Assembly: GCA_021773565.1 (NCBI GenBank)
Contig: JAJFJZ010000020.1
Span: 124,001 to 188,000 of the forward strand
Origin: Gammaproteobacteria bacterium
GTDB lineage: Bacteria; Pseudomonadota; Gammaproteobacteria; Pseudomonadales; Azotimanducaceae
Reading direction: 5' to 3'
Length of the DNA: 64,000 nt
The notes beneath the pieces are model-generated. The model was given only the letters and a program-made list of their open reading frames with translations. It was not told the DNA's origin and ran no database searches. Each line of letters begins with the position of its first letter. Position 1 is the first letter of the stretch. A program made the translations under genes and the position numbers. Shown here in pieces: positions 1-8,310 of the stretch.

Positions 1-830
1 TAAATGAACTCATCCAGCAGGCCAAACTCCCGGGTGTGCTCGGCAACTGCCATGCATCAGGTACCGCGATAATCGAGGCGCTGGGAGAGGAGCATATGCA
101 ATCAGGCAAACCGATTGTATATACATCGGCAGACAGCGTGATGCAAATTGCCTGCCACGAGGGCAGCTATGGACTGGAAAATCTGTACACACTGTGCGAC
201 ATAGCACGCAAGCTGGTGGACAAATACAACGTAGGGCGCGTAATTGCCCGGCCCTTTGAAGGAGCGGACGCTACTTCATTTGTGCGCACAGGCAACCGCC
301 GTGACCTGACCGTGCCGCCTCCCGCCCCCACCCTGCTGGATAAGCTGGTAAACAAGGGAGGGGATGTAATTAGCGTCGGCAAAATCTCGGACATATACGC
401 ACATTGTGGAATTACCAAAAAGATCAAGGCCAACGGCAACGCTGCGCTGTTTGATGCAACACTTGAGGCGATAGGCGCAGCCGGAGACCAGTCCATCGTA
501 TTTACCAACTTCGTAGATTTCGACATGTTATACGGGCATCGTCGCGACCCGGAGGGGTATGCAAGCGCACTGGAATACCTGGACGCACGATTACCCGAGA
601 TCATCGACCAGCTACTGCCGGAAGACATATTGATCATCTGTGCAGATCATGGCTGCGACCCCACATGGCCGGGTACCGACCACACACGTGAACACATTCC
701 GGTGCTGGCATTTGGAGCGGGTATACAGCCGGGCTCCCTCGGCCTGCGTAACAGTTTTGCAGATATCGGGCAAAGCCTGGCGGTGCACTTTGAGCTGGAA
801 GCTATGGATTATGGTGAGAGTTTTATCTAG
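1..830 (+). CDS. deoB: Phosphopentomutase DeoB, 5' truncated by window edge
   Basis: Interconverts (deoxy)ribose-1-phosphate and (deoxy)ribose-5-phosphate, feeding deoxyribose to DeoC. The reading frame is open from base 3, so the true start lies left of the window; about 275 C-terminal residues are present. Diagnostic stretches of the alkaline-phosphatase-like phosphopentomutase family are visible: [44 protein letters not shown] and [18 protein letters not shown], the last carrying metal-binding Asp/His residues. The C-terminal end matches the E. coli protein closely by memory. The next gene is convergent, 9 bases away. Family assignment is very secure; only the start is unknown. Confidence 0.96.
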   Translation, partial: NELIQQAKLPGVLGNCHASGTAIIEALGEEHMQSGKPIVYTSADSVMQIACHEGSYGLENLYTLCDIARKLVDKYNVGRVIARPFEGADATSFVRTGNRRDLTVPPPAPTLLDKLVNKGGDVISVGKISDIYAHCGITKKIKANGNAALFDATLEAIGAAGDQSIVFTNFVDFDMLYGHRRDPEGYASALEYLDARLPEIIDQLLPEDILIICADHGCDPTWPGTDHTREHIPVLAFGAGIQPGSLGLRNSFADIGQSLAVHFELEAMDYGESFI

Positions 831-839
831 TTTGGGGTA

Positions 840-1610
840 TTAGTACCTTAAATGTTTTACTGATTCACCCGAGTTAATCAACTCCTGCAGGGATTCCACG
901 CCAATTTTTAGCTGGCTTCTCACATACTTCTGACTCACCTTTTTATCACTTTTTGTGGACTTTACACCCTCCGGAGTCATCGGATTGTCTGATACCATCA
1001 ATAAGGCCCCATGGGGAATCTTGTTGATAAACCCCACCAGAAAAATGGTGGCGGTTTCCATATCAATACCCGCCACACGGATTTTTGTCAGGTATTTCTT
1101 AAACTCCAAATCGTGCTCCCACACTCTTCTGTTGGTTGTATAGATAGTGCCCGTCCAGTAATCAAATTTATTCTTTTTGATCATGGCTGACACAGCCTGT
1201 TGCAGGCGAAAGGACGGTAGCGCGGGCACTTCCGGCGGCAAATAATCATCGCTGGCGCCTTCACCGCGAATTGCAGCAATAGGCAGAATAAAATCGCCCA
1301 GTTTAATTTTACGCTTTAATCCGCCACATTTGCCCAGAAACAATACAGCCTTTGGTTTTACGGCAGAGAGCAGGTCCATTACGGTGGCCGCCATGGCACT
1401 ACCCATACCAAAATTTATGATGGTTATGTTTTCTGCTGTTGCCGTTTGCATGGGGGTGTCCTGCCCGAGCACTTTTACATCGTACATTTTTGCAAACAGG
1501 TTTACGTAATCCGAAAAGTTACACAGCAGTATGTATTCACCGAAGCCTTTTAGCGGTGTACCGGTATATCTTGGTAACCAGTCCTCGGTAATTTTGTCTT
1601 TAGTTTTCAT
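840..1610 (-). CDS. amn: AMP nucleosidase, short Bacteroidetes-like form
   Basis: Expected to hydrolyse AMP to adenine and ribose-5-phosphate. The 256-residue protein is a PNP/UDP-phosphorylase-fold enzyme and resembles the roughly 258-residue AMP nucleosidases of Bacteroidetes: WLPRYTG near the N-terminus, INFGMGSAMAATVMDLL, LFLGKCGG, LPIAAIRGEGASDDYLPPEVPALP, WTGTIYTTNRRVWEHD and DMETAT. It lacks the N-terminal regulatory domain of the long E. coli Amn. Its start overlaps the end of mtnA by 4 bases (ATGA), so the two are co-translated. A different nucleoside or nucleotide substrate within the fold cannot be excluded, but the match over the whole length is strong. It could be a transferred gene in this gammaproteobacterial background (inference). 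Confidence 0.85.
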   Translation of the reverse strand: MKTKDKITEDWLPRYTGTPLKGFGEYILLCNFSDYVNLFAKMYDVKVLGQDTPMQTATAENITIINFGMGSAMAATVMDLLSAVKPKAVLFLGKCGGLKRKIKLGDFILPIAAIRGEGASDDYLPPEVPALPSFRLQQAVSAMIKKNKFDYWTGTIYTTNRRVWEHDLEFKKYLTKIRVAGIDMETATIFLVGFINKIPHGALLMVSDNPMTPEGVKSTKSDKKVSQKYVRSQLKIGVESLQELINSGESVKHLRY

Positions 1611-2761
1611 TGCAGGGAAGCTCCCGCACTCGCCAGCTCCGGAAAAAGACTGGCAAGCTCCGCCTTACTTGCACCGCAAACACCGCGTTCTGTAATCAGA
1701 CCGGTAATAAATTTTGCCGGTGTAGTGTCAAAGGCATCATTTCTAATCTGGATATGATCGGGAACAATTTGCACGGTTTCCTGGATACCCGACGATGTAA
1801 TCCCGTTCAACTGGCTAACTTCGTCCCGTGAGCGCTGTTCAATGGGTATATCTGCCAAACCGTCACTTATTGTCCAATCGATAGAGGGTGAAGGTGCGGC
1901 CACATAAAATGGTACCCCATTATCAAAAGCAGCCAGTGCTTTCAGGTAGGTTCCAATTTTATTGCATACATCCCCGGACCCGGTGGTTCGATCTGTGCCT
2001 ACTATGCATACATCCACCAGGCCTTTTTGCATGAGATGTCCCCCGGCGTTGTCTACAATCAGGGTATGGGGAACACCCTGTTGATCCAGCTCCCACGTCG
2101 TAAGATAGGCGCCCTGGTTACGCGGACGGGTTTCATCCACCCATACATGTACCGGTATGCCCGCTGCATGCGCCTTATATACAGGTGCAAGGGCGGTACC
2201 CCAATCAACTGTAGCAATCCAGCCCGCATTACAGTGGGTAAGTATGTTCACTACCGGATTTTCGTCTCCACGCTGGCATTTGCTCGCATGTAGTGCTGCT
2301 ATAATGCGAAGCCCGTGCTCTCCCATCGCGGCACACATTTCCACGTCAGTTGCGCAAATTTCAGAAGCCATCTGCAAAGCCATGGACACGCGTTTATCTT
2401 CCGGGAGAGCCATAAGTGGCGCTTTTATCTTGTCCAATGCCCAACGCAGATTTACCGCGGTGGGTCTACTGGCCAACAATTGATTATATGCGCTTGTTAA
2501 GCCCTCATCGGAAGGCGCAACCTTAAGCGCCAGATACAAACCAAAAGCACCGGTTGCACCGATTAGGGGAGCGCCGCGTACCTGCATATCAAAAATTGCG
2601 CGTATTGCGTCTTCAAGCGTATGTAATTCAGCCACCACAAACTTATGAGGCAACAGCGTCTGGTCAATGATATTAACGTGCGGGGTTTCCCCAGGACCTA
2701 CCCAAATCGAGTGATAATGCTTGCCACCTACATCCACCTGCCTACTCCAGTAACGATTCAT
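1607..2761 (-). CDS. mtnA: S-methyl-5-thioribose-1-phosphate isomerase (MtnA/eIF2B-alpha family)
   Basis: Isomerises 5-methylthioribose-1-phosphate to the ribulose form in methionine salvage; in some bacteria it also handles 5-deoxyribose-1-phosphate. At 384 residues it has the usual length. Visible family motifs: MQVRGAPLIGATGAFG, THCNAGW (catalytic Cys region), VWVDETRPRNQGAYLTTWEL, VGTDRTTGSGDVCNKIGT (catalytic Asp region) and PFYVAAPSPSID. It is the first gene of a two-gene operon with amn and is divergent from the purine nucleoside phosphorylase gene across a short spacer. No MTA phosphorylase or other methionine-salvage gene is next to it, so its partner here may be nucleotide/nucleoside catabolism instead (inference). 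Confidence 0.92.
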   Translation of the reverse strand: MNRYWSRQVDVGGKHYHSIWVGPGETPHVNIIDQTLLPHKFVVAELHTLEDAIRAIFDMQVRGAPLIGATGAFGLYLALKVAPSDEGLTSAYNQLLASRPTAVNLRWALDKIKAPLMALPEDKRVSMALQMASEICATDVEMCAAMGEHGLRIIAALHASKCQRGDENPVVNILTHCNAGWIATVDWGTALAPVYKAHAAGIPVHVWVDETRPRNQGAYLTTWELDQQGVPHTLIVDNAGGHLMQKGLVDVCIVGTDRTTGSGDVCNKIGTYLKALAAFDNGVPFYVAAPSPSIDWTISDGLADIPIEQRSRDEVSQLNGITSSGIQETVQIVPDHIQIRNDAFDTTPAKFITGLITERGVCGASKAELASLFPELASAGASLQ

Positions 2762-2957
2762 TTAACCAGGCTTTTTGGGAAGCAATGCAGCACCCGCCCA
2801 AATTCCTGTGATCAGGATGATAACTATTCACAATGAAAATTACCCCCGCAATCGAAAATCAGCAATAATGATTTTACCCAAGCAATAGACCATAGCTATG
2901 CCAGGAACCGCGCCAGGAAATGATCTAACCCGTGCTGCAGAATACGGGCAACCCAGT

Positions 2958-3767
2958 ATGGCAGAACAGGTAAATATCGCCGCCGCATACCTGCGAAAAT
3001 TTTGTCCGGATACCGTGCACGCAGGGCTTATTCTGGGCAGTGGGCTTGGAGACATACCCTCCTTTCTCACCGTAAAACACTCTATTGCGTATACGGATAT
3101 TCCCCGCTTTCCCAACTCAACCGCGCCCGGTCATTCAGGAAACCTGCATATCACGGAGTTCCAGGGAACCAGCATACTGGTGTTTCAGGGACGATTTCAC
3201 TTATATGAAGGCTGGCATCCCACCCAGATCGCACTCGGTATTTACGTGCTGAAGGCATTAGGGGCAAACGAATTGGTGGTGACCAACGCAGCCGGTGCGC
3301 TGAACCCGAATTACCAGCCGGGTGATTTGATGTTGATCGAGGATCACCTGAATTTTACCGGCCACAGTCCTCTTATTGGACAAAATGAGGATCTGGGTCC
3401 TACTTTTCCAGATATGTCACAAGCCTATGCACCCGACCTCCTCATACGCATTCGTGCTGCAGCGGACGCGTTTGGGCAATCATTACAAAGTGGAATTTAT
3501 GCAGCGGTTACGGGACCCGCTCTGGAAACCTCAGCGGAAAGACGTTTTTTCAGCCTTTCCGGAGCGGACGCGATTGGTATGTCGACTGTCCCGGAGGTGA
3601 TAGCTGCCAATCATTGTGGACTCAAGGTGTTGGGGATTTCTGCCATTACCAACATGGCCGTTGGTGGTCCCGATCAGAAAGTCGACAGTATCGAAGAGGT
3701 ATTTGCCAACGCCGCCGTCGCGGGCCGGGCCATGCTTCCCCTCTTGCAGAAATTCTTTCAGAACTAG
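2958..3767 (+). CDS. punA: Purine nucleoside phosphorylase, PunA/XapA (class I) type
   Basis: Phosphorolyses purine nucleosides to base plus (deoxy)ribose-1-phosphate. Motifs of the trimeric class are clear: LILGSGLGD, GRFHLYEGW, VVTNAAGALNP, DHLNFTGHSPLIG, GPALETSAERRFF, GADAIGMSTVPEVIAA and AITNMAVGG. The ATG at 2958 gives 269 residues, matching usual family length; an in-frame ATG at 2898 would add 20 unconserved residues. Neither start has a convincing Shine-Dalgarno. It is followed 56 bases later by deoD, a structurally different purine phosphorylase, then deoC, so it probably heads a nucleoside-catabolic operon. Confidence 0.92.
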   Translation: MAEQVNIAAAYLRKFCPDTVHAGLILGSGLGDIPSFLTVKHSIAYTDIPRFPNSTAPGHSGNLHITEFQGTSILVFQGRFHLYEGWHPTQIALGIYVLKALGANELVVTNAAGALNPNYQPGDLMLIEDHLNFTGHSPLIGQNEDLGPTFPDMSQAYAPDLLIRIRAAADAFGQSLQSGIYAAVTGPALETSAERRFFSLSGADAIGMSTVPEVIAANHCGLKVLGISAITNMAVGGPDQKVDSIEEVFANAAVAGRAMLPLLQKFFQN

Positions 3768-3823
3768 ATTAAGCCGCCGTCTAATGGCAAAGTGGTCGCC
3801 CGATAAAACAGGTGTGAATATTC

Positions 3824-4528
3824 ATGACAACCAAACACATCAACGCCTCTGCGGGTGCTTTTGCTGAAACTGTACTAATGCCCGGAGACCCGCTACGTGC
3901 CGAATATATTGCTGAAACCTTTCTTGAGCATGCAGAACGGGTGTGTGATGTTCGCAATATCTGGGGCTATACCGGTACTTACAAGGGCAAACCTGTATCC
4001 ATTATGGCGCATGGTATGGGTATTCCATCCATCTCAATTTATGCCAGCGAACTGATTAGCGAATATAAAGTGAAGCGCCTGGTACGCGTTGGAAGCTGTG
4101 GCACGGTACATCCCTCGGTAAATTTGCGTGACATAATTATCGCTATGGGTGCATCAACTGACTCAGGCGTCAACCGGATGCGTTTTGGTGGTTACGATTA
4201 CGCAGCAATTGCAGATTATGAACTGCTAACACGTGCGGTAAGTGCTTCAGAAAAACATTCCGCAAGATACCATGTGGGCAACATATTCTCGGCGGATCTT
4301 TTTTACACTCCGGATCCTGAAATGTTTAACACGATGGAAAAGTACAATATTCTGGGAGTTGAAATGGAAGCCGCCGGACTGTACGCAATCGCTGCAGAAG
4401 CAGGTGTAAAAGCACTCACTATTTGTACTGTGAGTGATGATATCAGAAGCGGGGATGCCTTAAGTTCCCAGGAACGCCAAACCAGCTTTGGACAAATGAT
4501 CCAGATAGCGCTCGATACTGTAAGCTAA
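3824..4528 (+). CDS. deoD: Purine nucleoside phosphorylase DeoD type (class II, hexameric)
   Basis: Phosphorolyses adenosine/inosine-type nucleosides and their deoxy forms. The 234-residue length and motifs fit Deo[19 protein letters not shown] (phosphate site), [41 protein letters not shown] (ribose-binding Met-Glu) and CTVSDDI with the catalytic Asp equivalent to E. coli Asp204. It sits between punA and deoC on the same strand, as expected for a deo-type operon. Having both phosphorylase classes in tandem suggests a division of labour between 6-oxo and 6-amino purines (inference from family knowledge). Confidence 0.94.
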   Translation: MTTKHINASAGAFAETVLMPGDPLRAEYIAETFLEHAERVCDVRNIWGYTGTYKGKPVSIMAHGMGIPSISIYASELISEYKVKRLVRVGSCGTVHPSVNLRDIIIAMGASTDSGVNRMRFGGYDYAAIADYELLTRAVSASEKHSARYHVGNIFSADLFYTPDPEMFNTMEKYNILGVEMEAAGLYAIAAEAGVKALTICTVSDDIRSGDALSSQERQTSFGQMIQIALDTVS

Positions 4529-4531
4529 TCT

Positions 4532-4560
4532 AGGAAAAGAAAAGAAGAGAAGAGAAGAGA
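4532..4560 (+). repeat. Homopurine tract with (AAGAG)3 microsatellite between deoD and deoC
   Basis: A 29-base all-purine run lies between the two genes. Its 3' part (4545-4559) is three exact AAGAG units followed by A. The tract offers several Shine-Dalgarno-like GGA/GAG stretches, but they end about 20 bases before the deoC ATG, so their role in initiation is unclear. Pentanucleotide repeats can change copy number by slippage. Confidence 0.7.
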
Positions 4561-4579
4561 CGAGGTGCTTTAAACCGAT

Positions 4580-5494
4580 ATGGCTCAGAAACGTAAAAGA
4601 CTTCCCAATCTGGACCGTGTTAATCCGGTAGATGAAACAGGCGTCAATGAAAGGGTGGCGCGCTTTTGTACGCGCAGTATAAAAAATGACTCAAAGCATA
4701 CTGCACTCAAACTGGTGCTAAGCATGATTGATCTCACGACACTCGAGGGACAGGATACGCCTGGCAAGGTAAAACAACTCTGCCAGAAGGCAATTCATCT
4801 ACACGACAATTTGCCTGGTTTACCCACTGTCGCTGCGGTATGTGTCTACCCGAATATGGTAGGTATCGCCAAGCAAGCCCTAATGGGGTATGGGATTAAC
4901 GTAGCCTCGGTTGCAACCGCATTTCCAAGCGGCATGTCCTCGCGAGATATCAAGCTGGAAGAAACCAGAAATGCGGTCGCAGACGGCGCTGACGAAATAG
5001 ATATGGTGATATCCCGTGGTGCATTTCTTGCCGGTGAGTATGCTTATGTTTTTGATGAAATCGCTGCTGTGAAGGAAGCCTGTGGCAAGGCACACCTGAA
5101 AGTAATACTTGAAACCGGAGAACTGGTGACCCTGGATCGAGTTAAAAAGGCCAGTGTTCTCGCGATTCAGGCCGGGGCTGATTTCATCAAGACTTCAACC
5201 GGCAAAATACAGCCTGCAGCAACTATGCAGGTAACCCTGATAATGTTGCAAACCATACGCGAACACTACTACGCCACCGGGGAAAAAGTGGGTATGAAAC
5301 CGGCCGGAGGCATATCAACCTCAAAACTGGCGATACATTATCTGGTGATGCTGCGAGAAACCCTGGGAGATGAGTGGATGACACCAGACCTGTTTCGCTT
5401 TGGGGCAAGCAGTCTGGCCAATGACGTACTCATGCAACTACAACGACAGGCTGATGGTTTGTATCAATCACCTGACTACTTTTCAAAAGATTAA
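4580..5494 (+). CDS. deoC: Deoxyribose-phosphate aldolase
   Basis: Cleaves 2-deoxyribose-5-phosphate to glyceraldehyde-3-phosphate and acetaldehyde. The 304-residue class I aldolase contains the TIM-barrel signatures VCVYPNMV, ASVATAFPSG, ADEIDMVI, LKVILETGEL, ADFIKTSTGK (Schiff-base Lys) and VGMKPAGGI (second Lys). About 30 extra N-terminal residues precede the core, as in the larger DERA subgroup. It lies between deoD and an aldehyde dehydrogenase, which can consume the acetaldehyde. The dehydrogenase starts 14 bases after its stop codon. Confidence 0.95.
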   Translation: MAQKRKRLPNLDRVNPVDETGVNERVARFCTRSIKNDSKHTALKLVLSMIDLTTLEGQDTPGKVKQLCQKAIHLHDNLPGLPTVAAVCVYPNMVGIAKQALMGYGINVASVATAFPSGMSSRDIKLEETRNAVADGADEIDMVISRGAFLAGEYAYVFDEIAAVKEACGKAHLKVILETGELVTLDRVKKASVLAIQAGADFIKTSTGKIQPAATMQVTLIMLQTIREHYYATGEKVGMKPAGGISTSKLAIHYLVMLRETLGDEWMTPDLFRFGASSLANDVLMQLQRQADGLYQSPDYFSKD

Positions 5495-5507
5495 CGGGAA
5501 CGCCAAC

Positions 5508-6992
5508 GTGAGCGATGCGCATAACACACTAAAATTTGATACTGGCTGGCAATATGCACCTGCACCCGAGAGCACGGACCATGTGCGCATTGATAAAAAG
5601 TATGGCCTTTTTATCAACGGAAAGTTTACCGCACCCTCGCAGGGTAAATATTTTACTACCAGCAATCCTGCCACACAGGAACGTCTCTCTCGTATAGCCA
5701 TCGCTGGTAAATCAGATGTTAACCGTGCGGTTAAGGCGGCACGCAAGGCCTACGAAAATGTCTGGTCAAAAATGCCTGCCAGGGAACGCGCAAAATATAT
5801 TTTCAGAATCGCACGAGGTTTGCAGGAACGCGCTCGGGAGTTTTCAGTAATTGAAACCATGGATGGCGGCAAACCCATACGTGAATCACGCGATGTCGAT
5901 ATCCCCCTGGCTGCAGCACATTTTTTCTACTACGCAGGGTGGGCGGACAAACTGGAATATGCCTTCCCGGGTGCGGGGGTAAAATCCCTGGGTGTTGCAG
6001 GTCAAATCGTGCCCTGGAACTTCCCACTTCTTATGGCTGCCTGGAAAATAGCACCCGCGCTTGCCTGTGGAAACACAGTGGTTTTGAAACCGGCTGAAAC
6101 AACTTCCCTCACCGCGCTAAAATTGGCTGAGCTGATCCAGGATATCGGCTTGCCACCCGGCGTGGTAAACATTGTGACAGGTGCCGGTGCCACGGGCGCT
6201 GCACTTGTTGATCATCCAGACGTTAACAAGATTGCGTTCACCGGTTCAACCGCTGTGGGCAGGTCGATAATGCATTCGATTGCCGGTACAGAAAAAAAAT
6301 ACACACTAGAACTGGGGGGAAAGGCGGCAAATATAATCTTTGCCGATGCACCTGTTGATCAGGCAGTTGAGGGCGTTGTAAACGCCATATTTTTCAATCA
6401 GGGCCATGTCTGTTGTGCTGGCTCACGATTGCTGGTTCAGGAGTCTGTTGCCGATGAACTCATCCACAAGCTTAAGGAACGCATGCACACACTGATACTC
6501 GGTAATCCACTGGATAAAAATACCGATATTGGTGCGATAAATTCCAGGGCCCAGCTCGACAAAATCAACTCATACCTCAAAATTGGCAAGAATGAAGGCG
6601 GAAATATGTTTCAGGCACCCTGTACCTTGCCGAGTAAAGGCTACTGGTGCCCACCCACAATATTTACCGACATGGCCCAATCCAACCGACTGGTACAGGA
6701 AGAAATATTCGGGCCGGTGTTAGCCATTCAGACCTTTCGCACAGCAGCAGAAGCCGTTACCAAAGCAAACAATACGCCCTATGGTCTGTCTGGCGGTGTG
6801 TGGACAGACAAAGGATCAAAAATTTTCAAGGTTACCTCTGCTCTCAAGGCAGGGGTTGTCTGGGCTAACACTTTCAATAAATTTGATCCAACCTCACCCT
6901 TTGGCGGCTACAAGGAGAGTGGCATCGGTCGCGAAGGCGGTGCACATGGATTATCCGCATACCTTGCTATGGAGGTGAATCATGGCCGCTAA
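5508..6992 (+). CDS. Aldehyde dehydrogenase, catalytic (ALDH16-like first half)
   Basis: NAD(P)-dependent oxidation of an aldehyde, most likely acetaldehyde released by DeoC. Starting at the GTG of 5508 gives 494 residues; an upstream in-frame ATG at 5400 lies inside deoC and was rejected. With the GTG start the general-base Glu falls at residue 268 (LELGGK) and the nucleophile Cys at 302 (NQGHVCCAGSR), exactly the classical ALDH numbering. Also visible: PWNFPLLMAAWKIAPALACGN, KPAETTSL, FTGSTAVGR and QEEIFGPVL. It overlaps the next gene by 11 bases. The pair full-length ALDH plus half ALDH has the size and order of the two domains of ALDH16 proteins. Confidence 0.9.
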   Translation: MSDAHNTLKFDTGWQYAPAPESTDHVRIDKKYGLFINGKFTAPSQGKYFTTSNPATQERLSRIAIAGKSDVNRAVKAARKAYENVWSKMPARERAKYIFRIARGLQERAREFSVIETMDGGKPIRESRDVDIPLAAAHFFYYAGWADKLEYAFPGAGVKSLGVAGQIVPWNFPLLMAAWKIAPALACGNTVVLKPAETTSLTALKLAELIQDIGLPPGVVNIVTGAGATGAALVDHPDVNKIAFTGSTAVGRSIMHSIAGTEKKYTLELGGKAANIIFADAPVDQAVEGVVNAIFFNQGHVCCAGSRLLVQESVADELIHKLKERMHTLILGNPLDKNTDIGAINSRAQLDKINSYLKIGKNEGGNMFQAPCTLPSKGYWCPPTIFTDMAQSNRLVQEEIFGPVLAIQTFRTAAEAVTKANNTPYGLSGGVWTDKGSKIFKVTSALKAGVVWANTFNKFDPTSPFGGYKESGIGREGGAHGLSAYLAMEVNHGR

Positions 6993-7884
6993 ACCAGCGC
7001 ACGGGCAGGCACGCGCTCCCATAAACAAAACCTGCAAGATATTTATCGGAGGCAAATTTCCCCGTACTGAATCCGGTCGTTATTACCTGTTTTCAAATAA
7101 TTCCGAATCAGCGCCTTACACTGCCAATATCTGTCGCTCAAGTCGAAAGGATTTTCGCAATGCCGTAGTCGCGGCACGCGCAGCACAAAATGGTTGGGCC
7201 ACCGCCAGTGCATACCTGCGCGGCCAGATTTTGTACAGAATCGCCGAGATACTCGAAGGGCGGCGCGAACAGTTCGCGAGCGAGCTTAAACTCCAGGGTG
7301 CATCAACCAGACAGGCCAATAGTGAAGTAGACGCCAGCATAGACAGGCTGGTTTACTTCGCTGGCTGGTCAGACAAATACCAGCAAATTTTTAGCACGGT
7401 AAATCCGGTTAGCTCATCACATTTCAATTTTTCCGTACTGGAACCCAGCGGTGTAGTTGCCGTACTATCACCTGAATGTGACCCCATGCAATTTGGATTG
7501 TTAGCTTTGGTATCCAATATCGCACCGGTAATTGTTGGCGGAAATACCTGTGTGTTATTGGCGGAAGAAACACATCCGCTCACGGCCATCAGCCTGGCTG
7601 AAGTGCTGCAAGCCTCGGACGTGCCCGGTGGCGTGGTAAATATACTAACGGGCAGTAAGTCCGAACTTGTGGATTTCTTTGCCTCACACAAGGATGTGAA
7701 TTGCATCGTCCACAGCGAGGCAAACAATGCTAATTCCACGCGCATTCAGCAGCTGGCATCAGAAAACCTTAAGCGCGTAGTCCAACGGCCCGTGGCCCAA
7801 TGGCACGGGGAAACAATGCAGAACCCTTATCTTATTAAGGATACCCAGGAAGTTAAGACGACATGGCACCCAATCGGGAGTTAG
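6982..7884 (+). CDS. Half-length ALDH-like protein lacking catalytic residues (ALDH16 second-domain-like)
   Basis: This 300-residue protein aligns by eye to the N-terminal, cofactor-binding part of ALDHs (IFIGGKFPRTESGRYY, AVVAARAAQNGWA, GQILYRIAEILEGRREQF, FAGWSDKYQQIF, EPSGVVAVLSPE, LAEVLQASDVPGGVVNILTG) but ends before the ELGGK and catalytic Cys segments, so it cannot be an active dehydrogenase. The ATG has a strong GGAGG seven bases upstream inside the previous gene, so it is a genuine start and not debris of a frameshift. Family knowledge: ALDH16 enzymes carry a second, non-catalytic ALDH domain of about 300 residues; this looks like that domain encoded separately. A structural or regulatory role toward the preceding enzyme is inferred. 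Confidence 0.82.
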   Translation: MAAKPAHGQARAPINKTCKIFIGGKFPRTESGRYYLFSNNSESAPYTANICRSSRKDFRNAVVAARAAQNGWATASAYLRGQILYRIAEILEGRREQFASELKLQGASTRQANSEVDASIDRLVYFAGWSDKYQQIFSTVNPVSSSHFNFSVLEPSGVVAVLSPECDPMQFGLLALVSNIAPVIVGGNTCVLLAEETHPLTAISLAEVLQASDVPGGVVNILTGSKSELVDFFASHKDVNCIVHSEANNANSTRIQQLASENLKRVVQRPVAQWHGETMQNPYLIKDTQEVKTTWHPIGS

Positions 7885-7956
7885 AGATTCAGTCACATTG
7901 GGCGTTTTTCTGCTAATCTTGGCTTCATAATTTATACGCGAATAAAAAAAGACTAT

Positions 7957-8304
7957 ATGGGCAAATTAACAACACATATTCTGGACACTTCCAGAGGCGA
8001 ACCCGCTAATGACGTGGAAATAGAACTATATTGCATAAATGAATCACGAAGTTTAATTGCAAGCACCCGCACCAACGACGATGGCAGAACCCCTACCCCA
8101 CTCCTTGAGGGGGAAACATTCAAACCAGGCATATGGGAGCTCATATTCAAAGTTGGTGATTACTACCGGCGTAACGGAGCTGTAAACATAAAGCCGGCCT
8201 TTCTGGAGGATGTGGTAATCAGGTTTACTCTCACCGATATTTCCCACTTTCACGTACCCTTGCTGGTTTCCCCTTTTGGGTACAGTACCTATCGCGGCAG
8301 TTGA
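7957..8304 (+). CDS. uraH: 5-hydroxyisourate hydrolase (transthyretin-like)
   Basis: Second step of urate breakdown: hydrolyses 5-hydroxyisourate to OHCU. The 115-residue protein has the diagnostic features: LTTHILDTSRGEPA with the active-site His at the N-terminus, RTNDDGR with the active-site Arg region, and the C-terminal HFHVPLLVSPFGYSTYRGS ending in the YRGS signature that separates the enzyme from transthyretin. It is the first gene of the urate cluster, 72 bases after the ALDH-like gene and 6 bases before xdhA. Confidence 0.95.
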   Translation: MGKLTTHILDTSRGEPANDVEIELYCINESRSLIASTRTNDDGRTPTPLLEGETFKPGIWELIFKVGDYYRRNGAVNIKPAFLEDVVIRFTLTDISHFHVPLLVSPFGYSTYRGS

Positions 8305-8310
8305 TCGAAA

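Noticed and set aside
2762-2957. Strong divergent promoters between mtnA and punA
   Set aside because: Only weak -10/-35 matches could be found by eye on either strand, so none was annotated.
5400-5507. Upstream ATG start for the aldehyde dehydrogenase
   Set aside because: It lies within deoC and gives unconserved N-terminal residues; the GTG at 5508 puts Glu and Cys at classical positions 268 and 302.
6982-7884. Half-length ALDH as a pseudogene or frameshift product
   Set aside because: It has its own strong ribosome binding site, an intact frame and N-terminal ALDH conservation consistent with an independent non-catalytic subunit.
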